Positions 45,140 through 57,312 of a DNA stretch of 64,000 bases are shown one piece after another. The first letter of the stretch is position 1. The number at the start of each line of letters is the position of its first letter. The notes under the pieces are model-generated. The model was given only the letters and a program-made list of their open reading frames with translations, was not told the origin of the DNA and did not search any database. The translations under genes were made by a program, and so were the position numbers. The stretch is from Cristatella mucedo (taxonomy: Eukaryota; Bryozoa; Phylactolaemata; Cristatellidae): the NCBI GenBank assembly GCA_009760855.2, contig WPIO01000107.1, forward strand, positions 242,001 to 306,000, in the 5' to 3' direction.

Positions 45140-46190
45140 TACTTCTATAGCTTACTGCTTGCTGGTCTACCGGCATATACAATTATTAGTTTATAGGTGG
45201 TGTCCAACTCTGCTGCTAAGTATATCGCTCTCGTGAATGTGGCTTGATCGCACTGCCTCCTTGTCGACCTGCACTGGCTTCCAATAAGCATTTGGTTTTC
45301 TTCAAGGTTGAGCCACTTTAGTTTCATTCATTATTCGGCTCTAGTCCAGCTTTCAGATCTCCTTTATCAGCATGGCATCATGCCTTCTAAATTTCTTAAT
45401 CAGATTGTATACACGCACTTTGTGTGAGCTTCATTTTCTTCTGACCGTTTCTGCAGTTTGTATGCCAAAATAGCCTGAAGGTCATAGTAGATTGACATCA
45501 GTATATGCCATTGCTTAACATCTCTTTAAAAAACTAACTAGTCACCTACGCATCGCCGCACTATGAGCGTTCTCATAACTAATCCTTTGTGAGGAGACTG
45601 TTAAGACTGACAGAAATGCTAGTTGTAGGTCTACATTCTGCATGTCACCTCTACTCATGTCTTTTGTTGCCAAAAGTAACCTTTAGGTCCCTCCATTCTT
45701 TGGCTGCAGCCTACCTGTCAGATTAACACTTGTACCAGGCTAACCGTCGTACCGGCCGCTTTTTGGAATCCAACAGTTGACGTATGCCTCGTAAAAAATC
45801 TCAATTACTTTGGAGGTCGTCTTTTTAGTTCTTATGCTCGCAAAGTCTGGAATTTAATTTCAACTGCCGTCCCAACATTTCTTACCTTCCAGTGACTACA
45901 TTTAAAAAGTAATTAAAAATGCACCTAATTTTTCATATACCGGCATCTGCTGGGTCCCTGGAATTCGTCCTTTATGGGCTTAGGCGTGCTGACACTGTAC
46001 ATACTGCCACTAACCACAGGGCAATGCTGATCGTGCTCATGTCACTTTTAACCGTGTTATTCTGGTTGTTTAAGGAGTATGCTGCCACTAATCACCTGGT
46101 CGTGTTTCTTTAGCAGCAAATGCAAAGCGCATATAAATAGATTGATTTCTCTGAAGGCACTTAATCAAGTAAATTAATATCCTTATTATC
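45140..46190 (+). mobile_element. Old family-1 LINE fragment in two pieces
   Basis: 45140-45400 reads SLLLAGLPAYTI, VSNSAAKYIAL and VDLHWLPI in broken frames. 45670-46190 carries the later C-terminal text (aggtccctccattctttgg) and a degraded hairpin and tail (gcaaatgcaaagcgcatat). About 270 nt of unmatched sequence lies between them. Heavy decay suggests an old copy. Confidence 0.7.
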
Positions 46191-46194
46191 ATTT

Positions 46195-48040
46195 AACAAG
46201 ACGCTAAGTTGTGTTTCGAGGGCCCACTGGAGGAGCAAGGTCTCATAGTTAGGGCTGAGCAAGTAGGTGAATGGATATGAAGGCAAAGCTATTTATTTTG
46301 AAATTACTATAAGAGGAATCTCGATATAGAGCAAGTAAATCTCAAATAGAAATGTCTTGGTGTGGCAGGTAAAGCCACAGAAGACATACCAGACACGTTG
46401 TTTTGCTTTGCACCAGCAGTTGAAGAGTAAGGATACAAAAAAGTACTGTAAAGAATACTAATAAGCGCTGTACTCTTAGAGGGGGTCTCGGCTAGTCGTT
46501 TAGATCTGCAACTTGCCAAGCAGACATTTTTTGGAGAAAACTCCGTGAACTGCAAGCTCACCAAACCTGTAAGCCGGTGAAAGCTGACTTCGCTGACTTC
46601 ACTTATATCTCCTAACGTTTAGTATGATGCAGTAGTAAGATTCATAAGATAATTTTTTCATATTTATTTTTTACCCATAATATTTTGGTTGGGCTAATAT
46701 TATGTCCTTTGAACTCAACCGGCAAGGTTGGGGGATTGAGTGCAGTGGGACAAACAACACTAGCAAATAGTGAAAGATTCCTCTTAAGGCCACCATGTAA
46801 GATTATTCCTTTATAGATTGAATTGTAGCGTATTATTTCAAATTTCTGCCATTATAATTTTCATATTTATAAGCTGTTAAGATATCATTTAGATTTCTTT
46901 TGGATTTTTGTTTCTGCAAAACTATAAACTATTTCTCGAGCATGTTGGTAGAATTTCAGCAGCATAGGAACTGCATGTATCGTGAAAGATGAGCTAAGTC
47001 GTTAATTCTGGAGCATTTTGAAATACAATTAAAGTGTAATATGTTCTGCTCAGTTTGGGCTCGGCTCGCTGACAAGACTTAAAGCTGTATTACGTTTGGT
47101 GCACTCTGGAATTGAAAAGGTGGAAGAAGTCAGGACCATAATTATTAAACATTATAGGCTAGAATATAGTAAGTCCCCCAAAAAAGCCTATCAAAAATGT
47201 AATGTTTTAAGTTTGAATTTCTTACTTCAATATTCAGTTACTATGGTTTTGTATACTTTATCAATAAATCGGGATTAATTATTAGAATGTTTAGTAATCG
47301 AGCTCTTTATTGACTACGTTCGTTAATGTGAAAATGTACTGCCTCTTCATTAATGGGATTGACAATATCATAAAAGTTTTATTTAAGTAGTTCTAATATT
47401 GTTATCATAAAAATACTATGTAAAATCAATGAAGGTGGCAGTATCAATTGAAAATAATTAAGCTAAATAAAGAAAATAGGGTTGGACGCTAGAGGAACTA
47501 AATTTACTTGCATGCACTTTACTTATGAACCTAGAAAATTGCGGCTATTGGCAAGTGGTAGCAATAGCATCGGCGACTATACGTGCATGCAGCTCAATTA
47601 AATGGATTGCAAAATGAGATACGGTTTAGATATGATTTAGGCTTCTGTTTGGCTCTTTTGGTTCTACATTTTCAGCCCCTTATCGAGCTTCATTTAGCAC
47701 TCATTTATTCGATCTGTAAGGAGAAATACTTTCAAGTACCATTTTTATAATTGATACACAATTCGAATTAATGTAAAAAATCAAACCAAATCAAAAATTA
47801 AAATTTATATTTTTTCTAAGAGTTTTTATTTTTGATCCCACTTGCGATCTATATGAACTATAACAATTTAAGGCCGTGGTCGATCAAGCTGCAGATTGAC
47901 GATCCGCATAGATTCGATGAAATTGCATTTAAATATGTACTAACTCTCAGTAAATTGAAATCGAATAGTATTCAGCATTAACCAGTTGAATATTTATATT
48001 TTAAACATCTTAACGGATCATTGTACCTTAGCTAAAGAAG
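46195..48040. other. No gene recognised
   Basis: Very AT-rich sequence with no supported feature. Confidence 0.6.
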
Positions 48041-48044
48041 CCTT

Positions 48045-49130
48045 GCTGGGCTGAGGCTGCAGGGTATATACATTTCCCTGTTCAGGAACAGGGACCACAC
48101 AGCTTCCGAACCAGGAGACGCACAGTCTCCCCAATGCCACCCCTTACTTTTTCGAGGTGCCGAAGTCCGCCAGTAGGGCTTCATTTTCCGGCCACCAGCC
48201 ACCCAGAGCATTGATCGCGAACTGCCTGACCACTTCCAACCTGTAGCAAGTATTCAGGAATTACCGGGTCATGGACTTGTAAATATCAACTTTTTCAGGG
48301 TCGCCACTACCAGGGCGTACTTTGTGTAGGCAACTGCACCGTTATGCTGCTTCTGACCAACCTCATAGTTGCCAATGTCGATTATCAGGTTCGGCTCTAC
48401 CGCTACTCACCCGACGAGTGGGAATGTGGCATCAGTCGAGTGGCAGGGGAATGCAATCGCCATTTATGCTTGCAGCTTTGGTCGGCACTAGCTTAGGACT
48501 TGGCAGACGGTCTCAGTCTCAAGGCGGCAAAGACGGTAGTTGGTGACCGTTCCTGGATATGGCTGGCTCCTAGTAGTGCCCATTGGCAACACGTCTAGGC
48601 GAGCAAGTTGAACGAATCGTCACACCCGGAGTGACCGGCCTAGACCCGTGGTCTGAAAGAGCCTGAGTGTCACAGATTTGTTTGTAACCAGGTAACGGCT
48701 GACAATGCCCTGAGCTAGACAGGTGACCCAAGCACAGCCTTTAGCCAACCTGGATAATTCTCGCAGTTTTGAAATGGAAACTCGCGGCACCAACGAGCGC
48801 TCCTTCTCATCGGGGTCATTCGAGACCACTAAGACGCCCTAGCTGGCCAGCGGCCGAATGCTATTGGACTCAGGTAACGCGACCACTCTTGGGAAGACGT
48901 AGGAGTGCTGCCCATGCTATCAGTGAGCCGGTCGAGGTGATGGCACTCACACGTCAAGGGAGCGAAACATATGGCCGGCCTGAGCGACTCGTAGGATCAC
49001 TGATTTGGTCGCGAAGCGTTCAAGACAAGTTTCAAGTGCCCAGGTTCAGCCTTCGGCTATGTGCAGTATAAATGGGTGGTGTGTCGAGCGGAAGCACTTC
49101 AAACCTTACTCAGACCGGCAGAGCTCCACA
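48045..49130. other. GC-richer block of unknown origin
   Basis: This block is clearly richer in G+C than both flanks. The plus strand has short open frames with protein-like composition, such as DYQVRLYRYSPDEWECG (about 48375-48430), and near 48965 a stretch reading KHMAGLSDS. These hint weakly at a retroelement polyprotein remnant but match no family I can name. No terminal repeats found. Confidence 0.35.
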
Positions 49131-49264
49131 AGCATTAATGAAAATGTTTACTAGGACATAATTCAGGATTGGTATTGCTCATATTTTCTATCCGTTACTA
49201 CCGGAGATATAACAAATTATACATATATATTAGTTGCATGTTTAATCACAACGAAAACAAGATT

Positions 49265-49990
49265 AGCATTATTAATGCACTTTATTACCCATAATCAGAG
49301 AACTCAAGTTCTTGCTCGGTTTTTTACATCTGATTCAAAGGGAAACATGATTGACTGGTAGCTAATATAATGCTTGAAAAACAACATGAATAACATGGTT
49401 AGATCGACATGCACAGGATCAGCATGTGGGCTCAGTTAGTGGCAGCATGCAACAGTGTCACAACGCGTAAGCACAAGAAGAACGAACTACAGTGACCTAG
49501 TAAATACTGTCACAAATAGGTCCGTTTTAAATTTCATTTTAAACGCAGTCAAGTCAGGGATGTCATGACGAAAGTCGGGAGTGAGCTCCAAGCTTTGGGA
49601 GCCTAGGATATAACTGCACGGTTTCCAAAGGATTTGAGGCTTATACGAGGTGTATGTGACCAGTTAGATTCCAAAAACCGGGTTGTAGTACAATGCTTAC
49701 TCTAGGCGAGAGAAGAACTGACAAACAGACTGGAGCTGATGAATGCAGGGACAAAAATATGAGCGACAAAAAAATTAAATTCAACGTACTGCTCAAAAAG
49801 TAGCCAGTGCGGGTCGGGTAGAAGTGGTGTGTCATGTGTGTGGCAACTGCCATGCTCAAGACAAACCAACCAGACTGGATAATTTTTCTCAAAAAGCTGT
49901 AAGCGTCTGATCGCTCATGCCGGCAGGGCAGCAAGCAGGTGAGTTACAGAAGTCCAGACGGGATGTCACGAATGCATGGACATGCTCTTT
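49265..49990 (-). mobile_element. Old family-1 LINE fragment
   Basis: Minus-oriented: degraded tail and hairpin at 49263-49310, then the 3' UTR (gacatgcacaggatcagcat) and C-terminal coding text with many indels. Confidence 0.72.
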
Positions 49991-50639
49991 GATGCGGTAT
50001 ACCTGCGTCAAAAAGTATGTGGTCGCTCAGCAGCATCAACTATTGGATGAGCGTAGCCTTTTTATTTCCGCCACACGATGCCATGTCAATATTAACTAGG
50101 TAGCTTTCTAAGGGGCTAGTCAGTATTCTTGGGTGCGGACGGAATATGAGGACGATGCAATTTGTCCTCTTATTAAAACTAGTGAATTTTGAGAATTCCC
50201 CAAGAGGAAGCGTAAATTACGACTGCACGATGAACGCCTGCTACTGCGTCTAAAAATATTCAAGCATTTCTAGCTAAATTCTAATGCAGAATAAAAAATA
50301 TTCATAATGGTTGGGATGCATATTTTAGTTATTAGATTTAGAGGTTTCAATTTTTAGCTGTGCATTGACTTCAAGGCTCTTGATATCACATTTAGATCCT
50401 GATAGTCTCCGGCAATAGACAAATTACTAGGCCTATTTCCCATCAAGTTAGGTATCTCACAATCAATTTTTTGAATTGCATCATTTAGCTACAATTCGTA
50501 TGAGCTTGAAATCCCTGGCAGACGGTGTTTCTAGCTGGTATGCTCCTTCAGCATACAAAGGTCTGCTGACTGATCATTCGCCATTAAAGGACCCGACGAC
50601 ATCATAGAAAGCTGAAATTCACTTGCCTATGGCTGCTTG

Positions 50640-50875
50640 TAGTATGTCTGTTATATATTCCTTTTCCCTGCTTACGTGTGCTGGGACACTGTAGGATGTC
50701 ATCACACACATTTTCCAGCTTACATTTTACACGCCACCTCCGACCACATCGTGCAGGTAGACTTAGAGCATGCTGCCACTATACATTCCATCGCGCTTCT
50801 TTTGCAGCATGTGTACAGGGCCTAAAGAGGTTCTCCGATAGCCCAATGCAAATGTATTGATATTATCATTACTAT
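50640..50875 (+). mobile_element. Very degraded family-1 LINE 3' end
   Basis: Plus strand holds gctgggacactg, a 3' UTR-like stretch and tgtacagggcctaaagagg in place of the hairpin, then gatattatcattac as a tail. The match is weak but in the correct order. Confidence 0.45.
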
Positions 50876-51566
50876 GCGATTATGGAATTCTGGTGAAGCG
50901 TAGGCCGCTCGGAATATCTAAAGTGCTGGGAACAATGTCCGTAATAATTCGGCTAACGATGCCTGGATCGGATTGTATAGCGACGACAAAGTAGCTGCTT
51001 TGAAAATCACACTGCAGACAGAATTGTCTGCATGACGTTTTGAATGACTGGAGATATTGGAACACTGGGTCTGTTCAGTTGAGGGTGACGCTAGGCATAA
51101 CCAGGCTATGAGATCAATCAGCAGCTGTGCTCGAGCTTGCTGAGCAGGGCAGGCAAAGGAAAGGAAAGCTCCCTCATGCTGCCACATTTTCAATGTCGGC
51201 AGAAAAGATTGCGAGTCCAGCTCAACGTGCAATAAAGCTTCTTCGGCTGCCAGAATATATGGCACTTAAGTGTGAGTGACTCATAAGTATAAAATATAAT
51301 AGCACTCGGGACGTAGTCTGAAGTCAAGGGTAGACAATTCACGACCGATGACGTTTGTTTGAGTCCACTTAAGGCAACCTTGCGAGGTCTCATGCAAACA
51401 GGTTAACATTTACTCCGGATGTAATACTTAAATATTATGTAATAGAAGGTGGCTGACCTTATCATTTGTGTGTGGCACTAAATCCTTTACGTTTGGCCTA
51501 GGCTGAACCTTGACTCGAAACTATATATGCTAAGTGCCGACGCTAACAGGTCTCTAAAGCACTTGC

Positions 51567-52080
51567 AAAATAATAATGATAATAGCAATGCATTTGATTA
51601 AGTGCCATCAGAGAACTCAATACCTGTTTAGGTGCTTCATGTTTGCTGCGAAGAGAAGCTCGATTGAACGGTGAGTAATATAGTGCTTGAATTACATGAA
51701 TAACTTTTTTAGGGGTGAAAGACACAGGGTCAGCATGCATATGTGGTTATTGGCAGCATGCACAGTGTCAGCACGCATAAGCAAATGAAGAGCGAATCAC
51801 AGCCACCCACTAAATGCTGTCCTAAATAGGTGTATTTTAAGTTCTTTTTAAAATGTGGTCAAGTCAGGAGATGTTCTGACGCAGGTCGGGAAGGAGTTCC
51901 AGGCTTTAGGAGCGTACAAACTAAATGCACGGTCTCCAAAGGATTTGAGGTTTGTAAGAGGTAGTGGTAATGGTTGGATTCCAAAAAGTGGGTGGTACGA
52001 TACTTGGCCTGGCGGAGAACTAGATCTGAAAGGTAGGCTGGAGTCAAAGAATAAAGTGACGTCAAAGTGAGTGACAAATG
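51567..52080 (-). mobile_element. Family-1 LINE, 3' end and C-terminus
   Basis: aataataatgataatag tail, hairpin remnant (gtgccatcagagaactcaat), 3' UTR, then a C-terminal coding region in minus orientation with shifts; the start of the fragment is near 52080. Confidence 0.8.
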
Positions 52081-53129
52081 CACATATAGTTAGTGATTGC
52101 ATAGTAAGCTGAGGCCAAGTCAAACTGACTTGCTGACAAGTGTGTTGTGTGCCGCAGCATATCAAGACCAAAATACGTCTTGCTAAAGCAGGTCACGCGG
52201 CGGTGATAGTACTAGTCGTGGTGAGTGTCATGCTTGTGTAGCCCCAACCTCGGCCAGTCGCTATTAACAAATTGGTTTAGCAGCAACTTGCACATATCTG
52301 CCCACGTTAGTGGTGCCCGGCAGCGACGAATACATACATACGTCCATACGCCCATTCATTAACAGTGTAATAAGCTCATACATTAACATAGAAAGTACAT
52401 CTCCAAAAGCTAGACAACTCTATTTTACATGCATTCAAAAATTGTCGTGACATCGCCTGACCGGTCGGTGACAGAGAGCTCACGGCGTCGGCTTCCGTAT
52501 TGCCTCGCTACAACCTTTTCCCCTATGGGTTCCTAGCCCTTACAATTCAGAAAGCTTAAGGTGCTAGAAACATCCGTCTTAATCTGGTCAAGTAAGAGCC
52601 TAGGCCTGCAATTATACAGGAGATTGCATAAGCACAACCCTCCTGGTGGTCTGTCACAAATCAGCAAAGCTTTGTACAATAGTTGGCAGGCATTAGTTAC
52701 TCACTTAATACTGCAAGAGTGATACATGTGCGATCTGATCGAATATAAACTTGCACCATGTCACTTACCAACAAGGTCATCCATACCTGACGGTGTCTAG
52801 GCTACACCATTCACGTTATGTAGCTTGAAATGCTATTCTGAATGGAATTCAGCATGCTATTTCCTCACTACCTCAGCAGTCGAGTTCTTCCTAACTTTAC
52901 GCTGAGTACGCCAAGGACGTTGAGAAATCAGAGTTATAATATACAGGAATGGTGTATAGTGAAGAATGGGCATTTAAATCATCCGAATGCACAAGGGCAC
53001 TATCATCATGCAGTGAATGCAAAAACCAATAATGCTGGCGCGTGAAAGCAGGCGTTCCCACAGGGCATTTAGATATATGCTAAAAGGCAACAGAAACTGC
53101 TAAAAACGTGAAAACTGAAAATTAGACCA

Positions 53130-53640
53130 AGACGAATTTATAAGAGCTATGACGGCTGCCGGTTGATCGGCACATACAGAGCAAAGATCTTAAGCCGACC
53201 CACAAGGCCCGCCACGGCTTGGCTATTCAGTACCTCGCTGAACTGCTGTACAAGTTTTACTCTCTTTGTGCCCGCAGGTCATGTATGGACAATAAATTAA
53301 CTGTTCCATTTCTCTGCTTAAATACCATTAGTGGGATAAGTTTTTGATCTCAGGTCCTAGACTGTAATACTCACTTCCACGATTATTACGCTATGACAGC
53401 TACTATCCTACTTCCGCCTAGGGCTCATCTTTCCAAGCGGTTCTGAGCCTCCACTTCCATGCTACTCACTATCTCAACTGCTCTCCTGACTGTGCTACGC
53501 TTCCCACGTTCTCTTTGTTGCATGAGAATGCTTACCACAAGCCGCTTAGGCTGTAAGTTTGCAATACAGAACTCTCCTGCCTAGCAGCCACTTGGTCATT
53601 ATGGCTTAGTGGAATTACAAACGGAGATAAATTACATTAA
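53130..53640 (+). mobile_element. LINE family 2, third copy
   Basis: Plus strand carries aaggcccgccacggcttggc, the GPRLWNSLP region in broken frame, and the 3' end ggaattacaaacggagataa followed by attacattaatttac. Frame is lost in several places. Confidence 0.72.
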
Positions 53641-53879
53641 TTTACGAACGATTGCCAACAGTCGCACAACAGCTAAGCCGTAAATGAAGTCAGTAGTTGA
53701 AAAGGCAAAGGTTAAACCGCCGCGTAAACTGAAAAATGCATCCGATACTCAGTATTGGCGTGTGCGCGATAATGTATGGCTTAGGCTGCTTACAAGCTGT
53801 TCCCGCAACGTAAATTACAGTTTTGCATATGGTTGTAACCGTCCAGAAGCTCGTACCTTGGCTCTCTACTAGTAGACAG

Positions 53880-54357
53880 TGTAGCGCAGCGCTGCAGCCC
53901 GGTTAAAACACAAGCGGCCACAACTGGGTGACGACAGCAACAGTTTATTGTGGGCCTGTTAGTAGTGGTTATGCACCGGTGCTAGTGCTTTACGCAGCGC
54001 TCACCGGACAGATGGAGTTGACTGTGCGAACTCCCGATGCCCGAGTATAATCAACTACCCTACGCATTTTTGCGGTGCGCACTTGACCGACAGAGTAAAC
54101 TGCCTGAGAACTCCCAAAGCCCGACTACAATAAACTACTACACGCTTGCGTTGCTGGCAGCAGTCCCAACCCAGAAGGCAGACCGCTATAGCACCTGAAG
54201 ATATAAGCAGCTAGCTGAGTAGCCGACAGAACATAACCGCCCAGTCTAAGCTGAACTTAGCGGTCTGTCGCCGCTCGTTCGACTCTCGTGCTCTCGAGTC
54301 GTAGTCTCGGATTGACTACCGAAGCTGCAGCACTGAGCTCTGTCAGTCATGTCGTTT

Positions 54358-54449
<92 letters not shown>

Positions 54450-54814
54450 CTCTTAACCTTGAGCGCAGCTGCTATTTTGTCCGACCCTGGCTTTCGGTGT
54501 CGTTCTTGGCCTAATCGCTTCTGCCTGTGAATTATTAGATGGCTTCTCCTCCAGCTTCCCATACTTTCGCTCTTTGTCGAATGGAGCACAGTAGTCGGTC
54601 CACGTCCTGACCGCTCTTTGTCTAACCAAGCTCTATTGTAACATGAGCGGATCTCGCTGTCAACTGACGCCTCAGTGCGCCCTCGGTTTATTAATGTTTC
54701 CCCTGCCCAATGATTCTTGGCTAGTCCACCGCTACGAGTTGCTCTAGGCGCCCTAGTTAGACCCACTAAGGCAACGGCTAATATCGCGGCTACCCCGACA
54801 GCTGCCCCGGTGCA
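53880..54814 (-). repeat. 3' LTR (left in the window)
   Basis: 935 nt starting tgtagcgcagcgctgcagcc and ending ccccggtgca. It aligns along its length with 60736-61627. It carries AATAAA on the minus strand at 53944-53949 and TATAAA at 54355-54360. A (CT)n expansion at 54359-54446 is absent from the other LTR. Confidence 0.9.
54361..54446. repeat. (CT)n microsatellite inside the 3' LTR
   Basis: About 43 CT repeats with one CC interruption. The other LTR has only actttctctgtctgccct at the same place. Confidence 0.95.
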
Positions 54815-54830
54815 TTACTCTTTTTCCTCG
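54815..54830 (-). other. Polypurine tract
   Basis: On the minus strand the bases just before the 3' LTR are GAGGAAAAAGAGTAA, a purine run of the kind that primes plus-strand synthesis in LTR retrotransposons. Confidence 0.75.
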
Positions 54831-55142
54831 AGATACGCCTCGTATCTGATTAGTCCTGGATCCTTCGTTAAATAAACCAGTGGCCCAAGTGGAAAAAATT
54901 ATGTACCCCATAATGAACTAGTCCGATATTTTGGCACGTCAGGGGTGGTGTTAATGCAATGCTGCGGTCGCTTCGAATTAGCACCACATATCTCAATATA
55001 GAAGATTAGGCCTACGCTCACGTTCGGGGCACAGCAAATACCATTGGTTATCCTCCTGCCCAGCTGATAAACATCCATCGTTGTCTTCTGGGTCGCTCTG
55101 ACGCTCGGCCAGAGGGCGAAGGCTCGGAGGTGTCACTTCGCC

Positions 55143-56270
55143 TTAAGCTATGCCATGCGTTGGGGCACTGGTTGGGTGATCTGTCCGTGGAGATGACTCT
55201 GGCTTAACCGAATTGTCGACGTAAGACTGTGGGGAAGCCGGGTACACAGCTGGCAACCTCACAACCCGAGGACTCGGTAAGAGTGGAATTAGGCGCACAC
55301 AAACCGGTTTACAGAGGTTGATGTGAACCTTGTTAGGCCTCACCTTTGGCTTATTGTCATGTACAACTAAAACATTGGTGCTTGTTTTGCCCACTACGCG
55401 TAGTGGTCCCTGCCATAGATATTGCAACTGAGGTTACCGGCCCTTCCTAGGTCGAGTACACGTAGACGTGCTGCCCGATACTATGAGCCGACTCGGTGGC
55501 CAGGCGGTCGTAATACCGTTTCTGCTTAGCTTGAGCTGCCTGGTTGCTATGTCGGGCCGTTCCCAGGCCACCTGATGTTTATCACGGACTGCTATCGCGT
55601 AATCGTCCACTGGTTCACATGTATCGTCGACTGGCAAGACCAGGTCCACGGGTAGCCGTGCCTCCCTCCCTCCCGTGCTCCGTGAAGTAAGGCATGAACT
55701 GAACCGAATCGCGATAGCTCGTGCGGCAATGTAAAAGTACGTAAGACATAAACATATCCCAGTCGTACTGGCCCGTCCTCACGTACATAGAGAGCATCTC
55801 TACCAGCATACGATTAAAACGCTCAACCAGAACGACTGTTTGAGGATGATACGAGATGTGTGGAGCCGTTCAACAGACAGTAGGCGGCACACGCGTTCCA
55901 TCATTTGTAAAGGAAATTAGCACCGAGATCTGAAAGGATTTGCTCGGGTAGGCCATGCCGGCACACAATCTCCTCAACGAACACACGTGCACACGTGGAG
56001 GCCGTTTGGTTGGGGATCGTGCGAACCTCTGGCCACTAGGTGAAAAAGTCAGTCATCACAAACAGATAGCAGTGTCCTGCGCTAGAGACAGGCATCTGCA
56101 CGATGTCCATGGTGACTATCTGCCGCGGTCGTTCTACGGGATGCCTTGGAGGGGCACCCGAGCACTCTCCTTTGAAGGCTTTCTAGTGGGGTATGAAACC
56201 CACGTCCTTACCCAGGTAGCGACGTCCTCGGTCACGCTTGGCCAGAAATACTTATCCTGAATTTTTAAGC
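55143..56270 (-). pseudogene. Integrase remnant of the Ty3/gypsy element
   Basis: Minus-strand integrase broken by several stops and shifts. It reads YFWPSVTEDVATWVRTWVS at the N-terminal zinc-binding end, with the expected cysteines replaced. The catalytic core is still visible: TMDIV (Asp codon 56105-56107), ILSDLG (Asp codon 55928-55930) and VERFNR (Glu codon 55822-55824). The 103 nt between the second Asp and the Glu fits the D,D35E spacing with a small deletion. The C-terminal part (55143-55427) has YLWQGPLRVVGKTS, like the GPF/Y module. Such enzymes insert the DNA copy into the host genome; this one cannot be made. Confidence 0.88.
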
Positions 56271-56274
56271 GTAT

Positions 56275-56340
56275 TCGGATTTTTAATTTTTAATTTTTAA
56301 ATTTGAAATTTAACATTTTTCCTTATTTTTAAGCGTCTTC
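56275..56340. other. A+T filler where RNase H should be
   Basis: Between the end of RT-like text (about 56345) and the first integrase text (about 56270) there is only a T-rich low-complexity stretch. It is bounded by near-identical atttttaagcgtattc and atttttaagcgtcttc. A whole RNase H domain is missing. Confidence 0.7.
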
Positions 56341-56344
56341 TGAT

Positions 56345-57190
56345 GCGCTAGACGAACTCCAAAGAGGCCGTCTTGGCATCCTTTCCTAGTCTTTTCAAAG
56401 GCTGGATAGCTTTAGATATACTATTCAGGTATTCGAAGTTGGTGCAACTACTATGTAAGACCGTTGGAGTCTAAGCGCTCCAAGACTCTCGACCAACACA
56501 ACAATCGGACCTCGAAGGTACTCGAGAATATCAGAATTTCATCTAGTTAAGCGAGGCATTCGGAGCAGTTGAGATTGGCTAGACAAAAGTCAATTATACG
56601 CAAAACTGTGCTATGTGCATTACATAGCCCGAAACTCATTTTCGTAAGTATCAATTCCCCTCGAGAAGTGGTTAACGCAATCTTCTGTCTATCGTCAAGA
56701 TGAACGTCAATATGCCAATATTCCGATGCTAAATCTAGCTTACTGACGTAGCATGGCACAGCCAACAACAGGCTGACCACATCGGGTCGAGGTAGTGGAT
56801 TACAGTCCTTAATAGTGACCAAGGTAAACATTTCATAGTCTATGTCTATGCAGTACCGGTAAGTACCATTCTTCTTCTTCACCAGGATGACAGGGAAAGA
56901 CTACGGGTCAACACTGGGCTTATTTATTCCTCCTTCCAAAATTTCGTCGATCTGATGGACAATTTCATGTCGCCGGGCCTGGGGACCGGATACGGCCTAG
57001 AGTGAATAGGTGCTTCGTCGCGATGGTCAATGCTGTGGCTGACAGCGTCCCTTAGGTCCCGGTCCAGATTGATGGCCGTGAATACATCGAGAAAGGTCGA
57101 CAACAATTGAGTGAGGGGTCTTTTCTGGGTCTCAGAGATATCCGACTGGGATATATCGAATTGCACACTATCCACACCGACAAAGCTCAC
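56345..57190 (-). pseudogene. Reverse transcriptase remnant of the Ty3/gypsy element
   Basis: Minus-strand frame. It starts with the pre-RT text (VFTAINLDRDLRDAVSHSID, HSRPYPVPRP), then KKKNGTYRYCID, YVSKLDLASEYWHI, KMSFGLCNAHSTV and ILIFSSTF. A stop and shift separate the first two parts near 56900-56930. The catalytic YLDD box at 56538-56549 reads stop-Leu-Asp-Glu, so two of its four residues are lost. The end (KAIQPLKRLGKDAK) is the start of the connection region. Confidence 0.88.
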
Positions 57191-57312
57191 GGGGTTGGGG
57201 GAAGTCGTCTTTCAGGAGCGTTGGTGGCGGGGAAAACTAGTTCAGCGAAGCCGAGGGAAGCCCCTTTTTTCAGAAAAACGGAACCTGTTGACGCATTCAA
57301 GATTCTAACTGG

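Noticed and set aside
52285-52345. tggtgcccggcagcgac as a retroelement primer-binding site
   Set aside because: No LTR edge or coding remnant could be found beside it.
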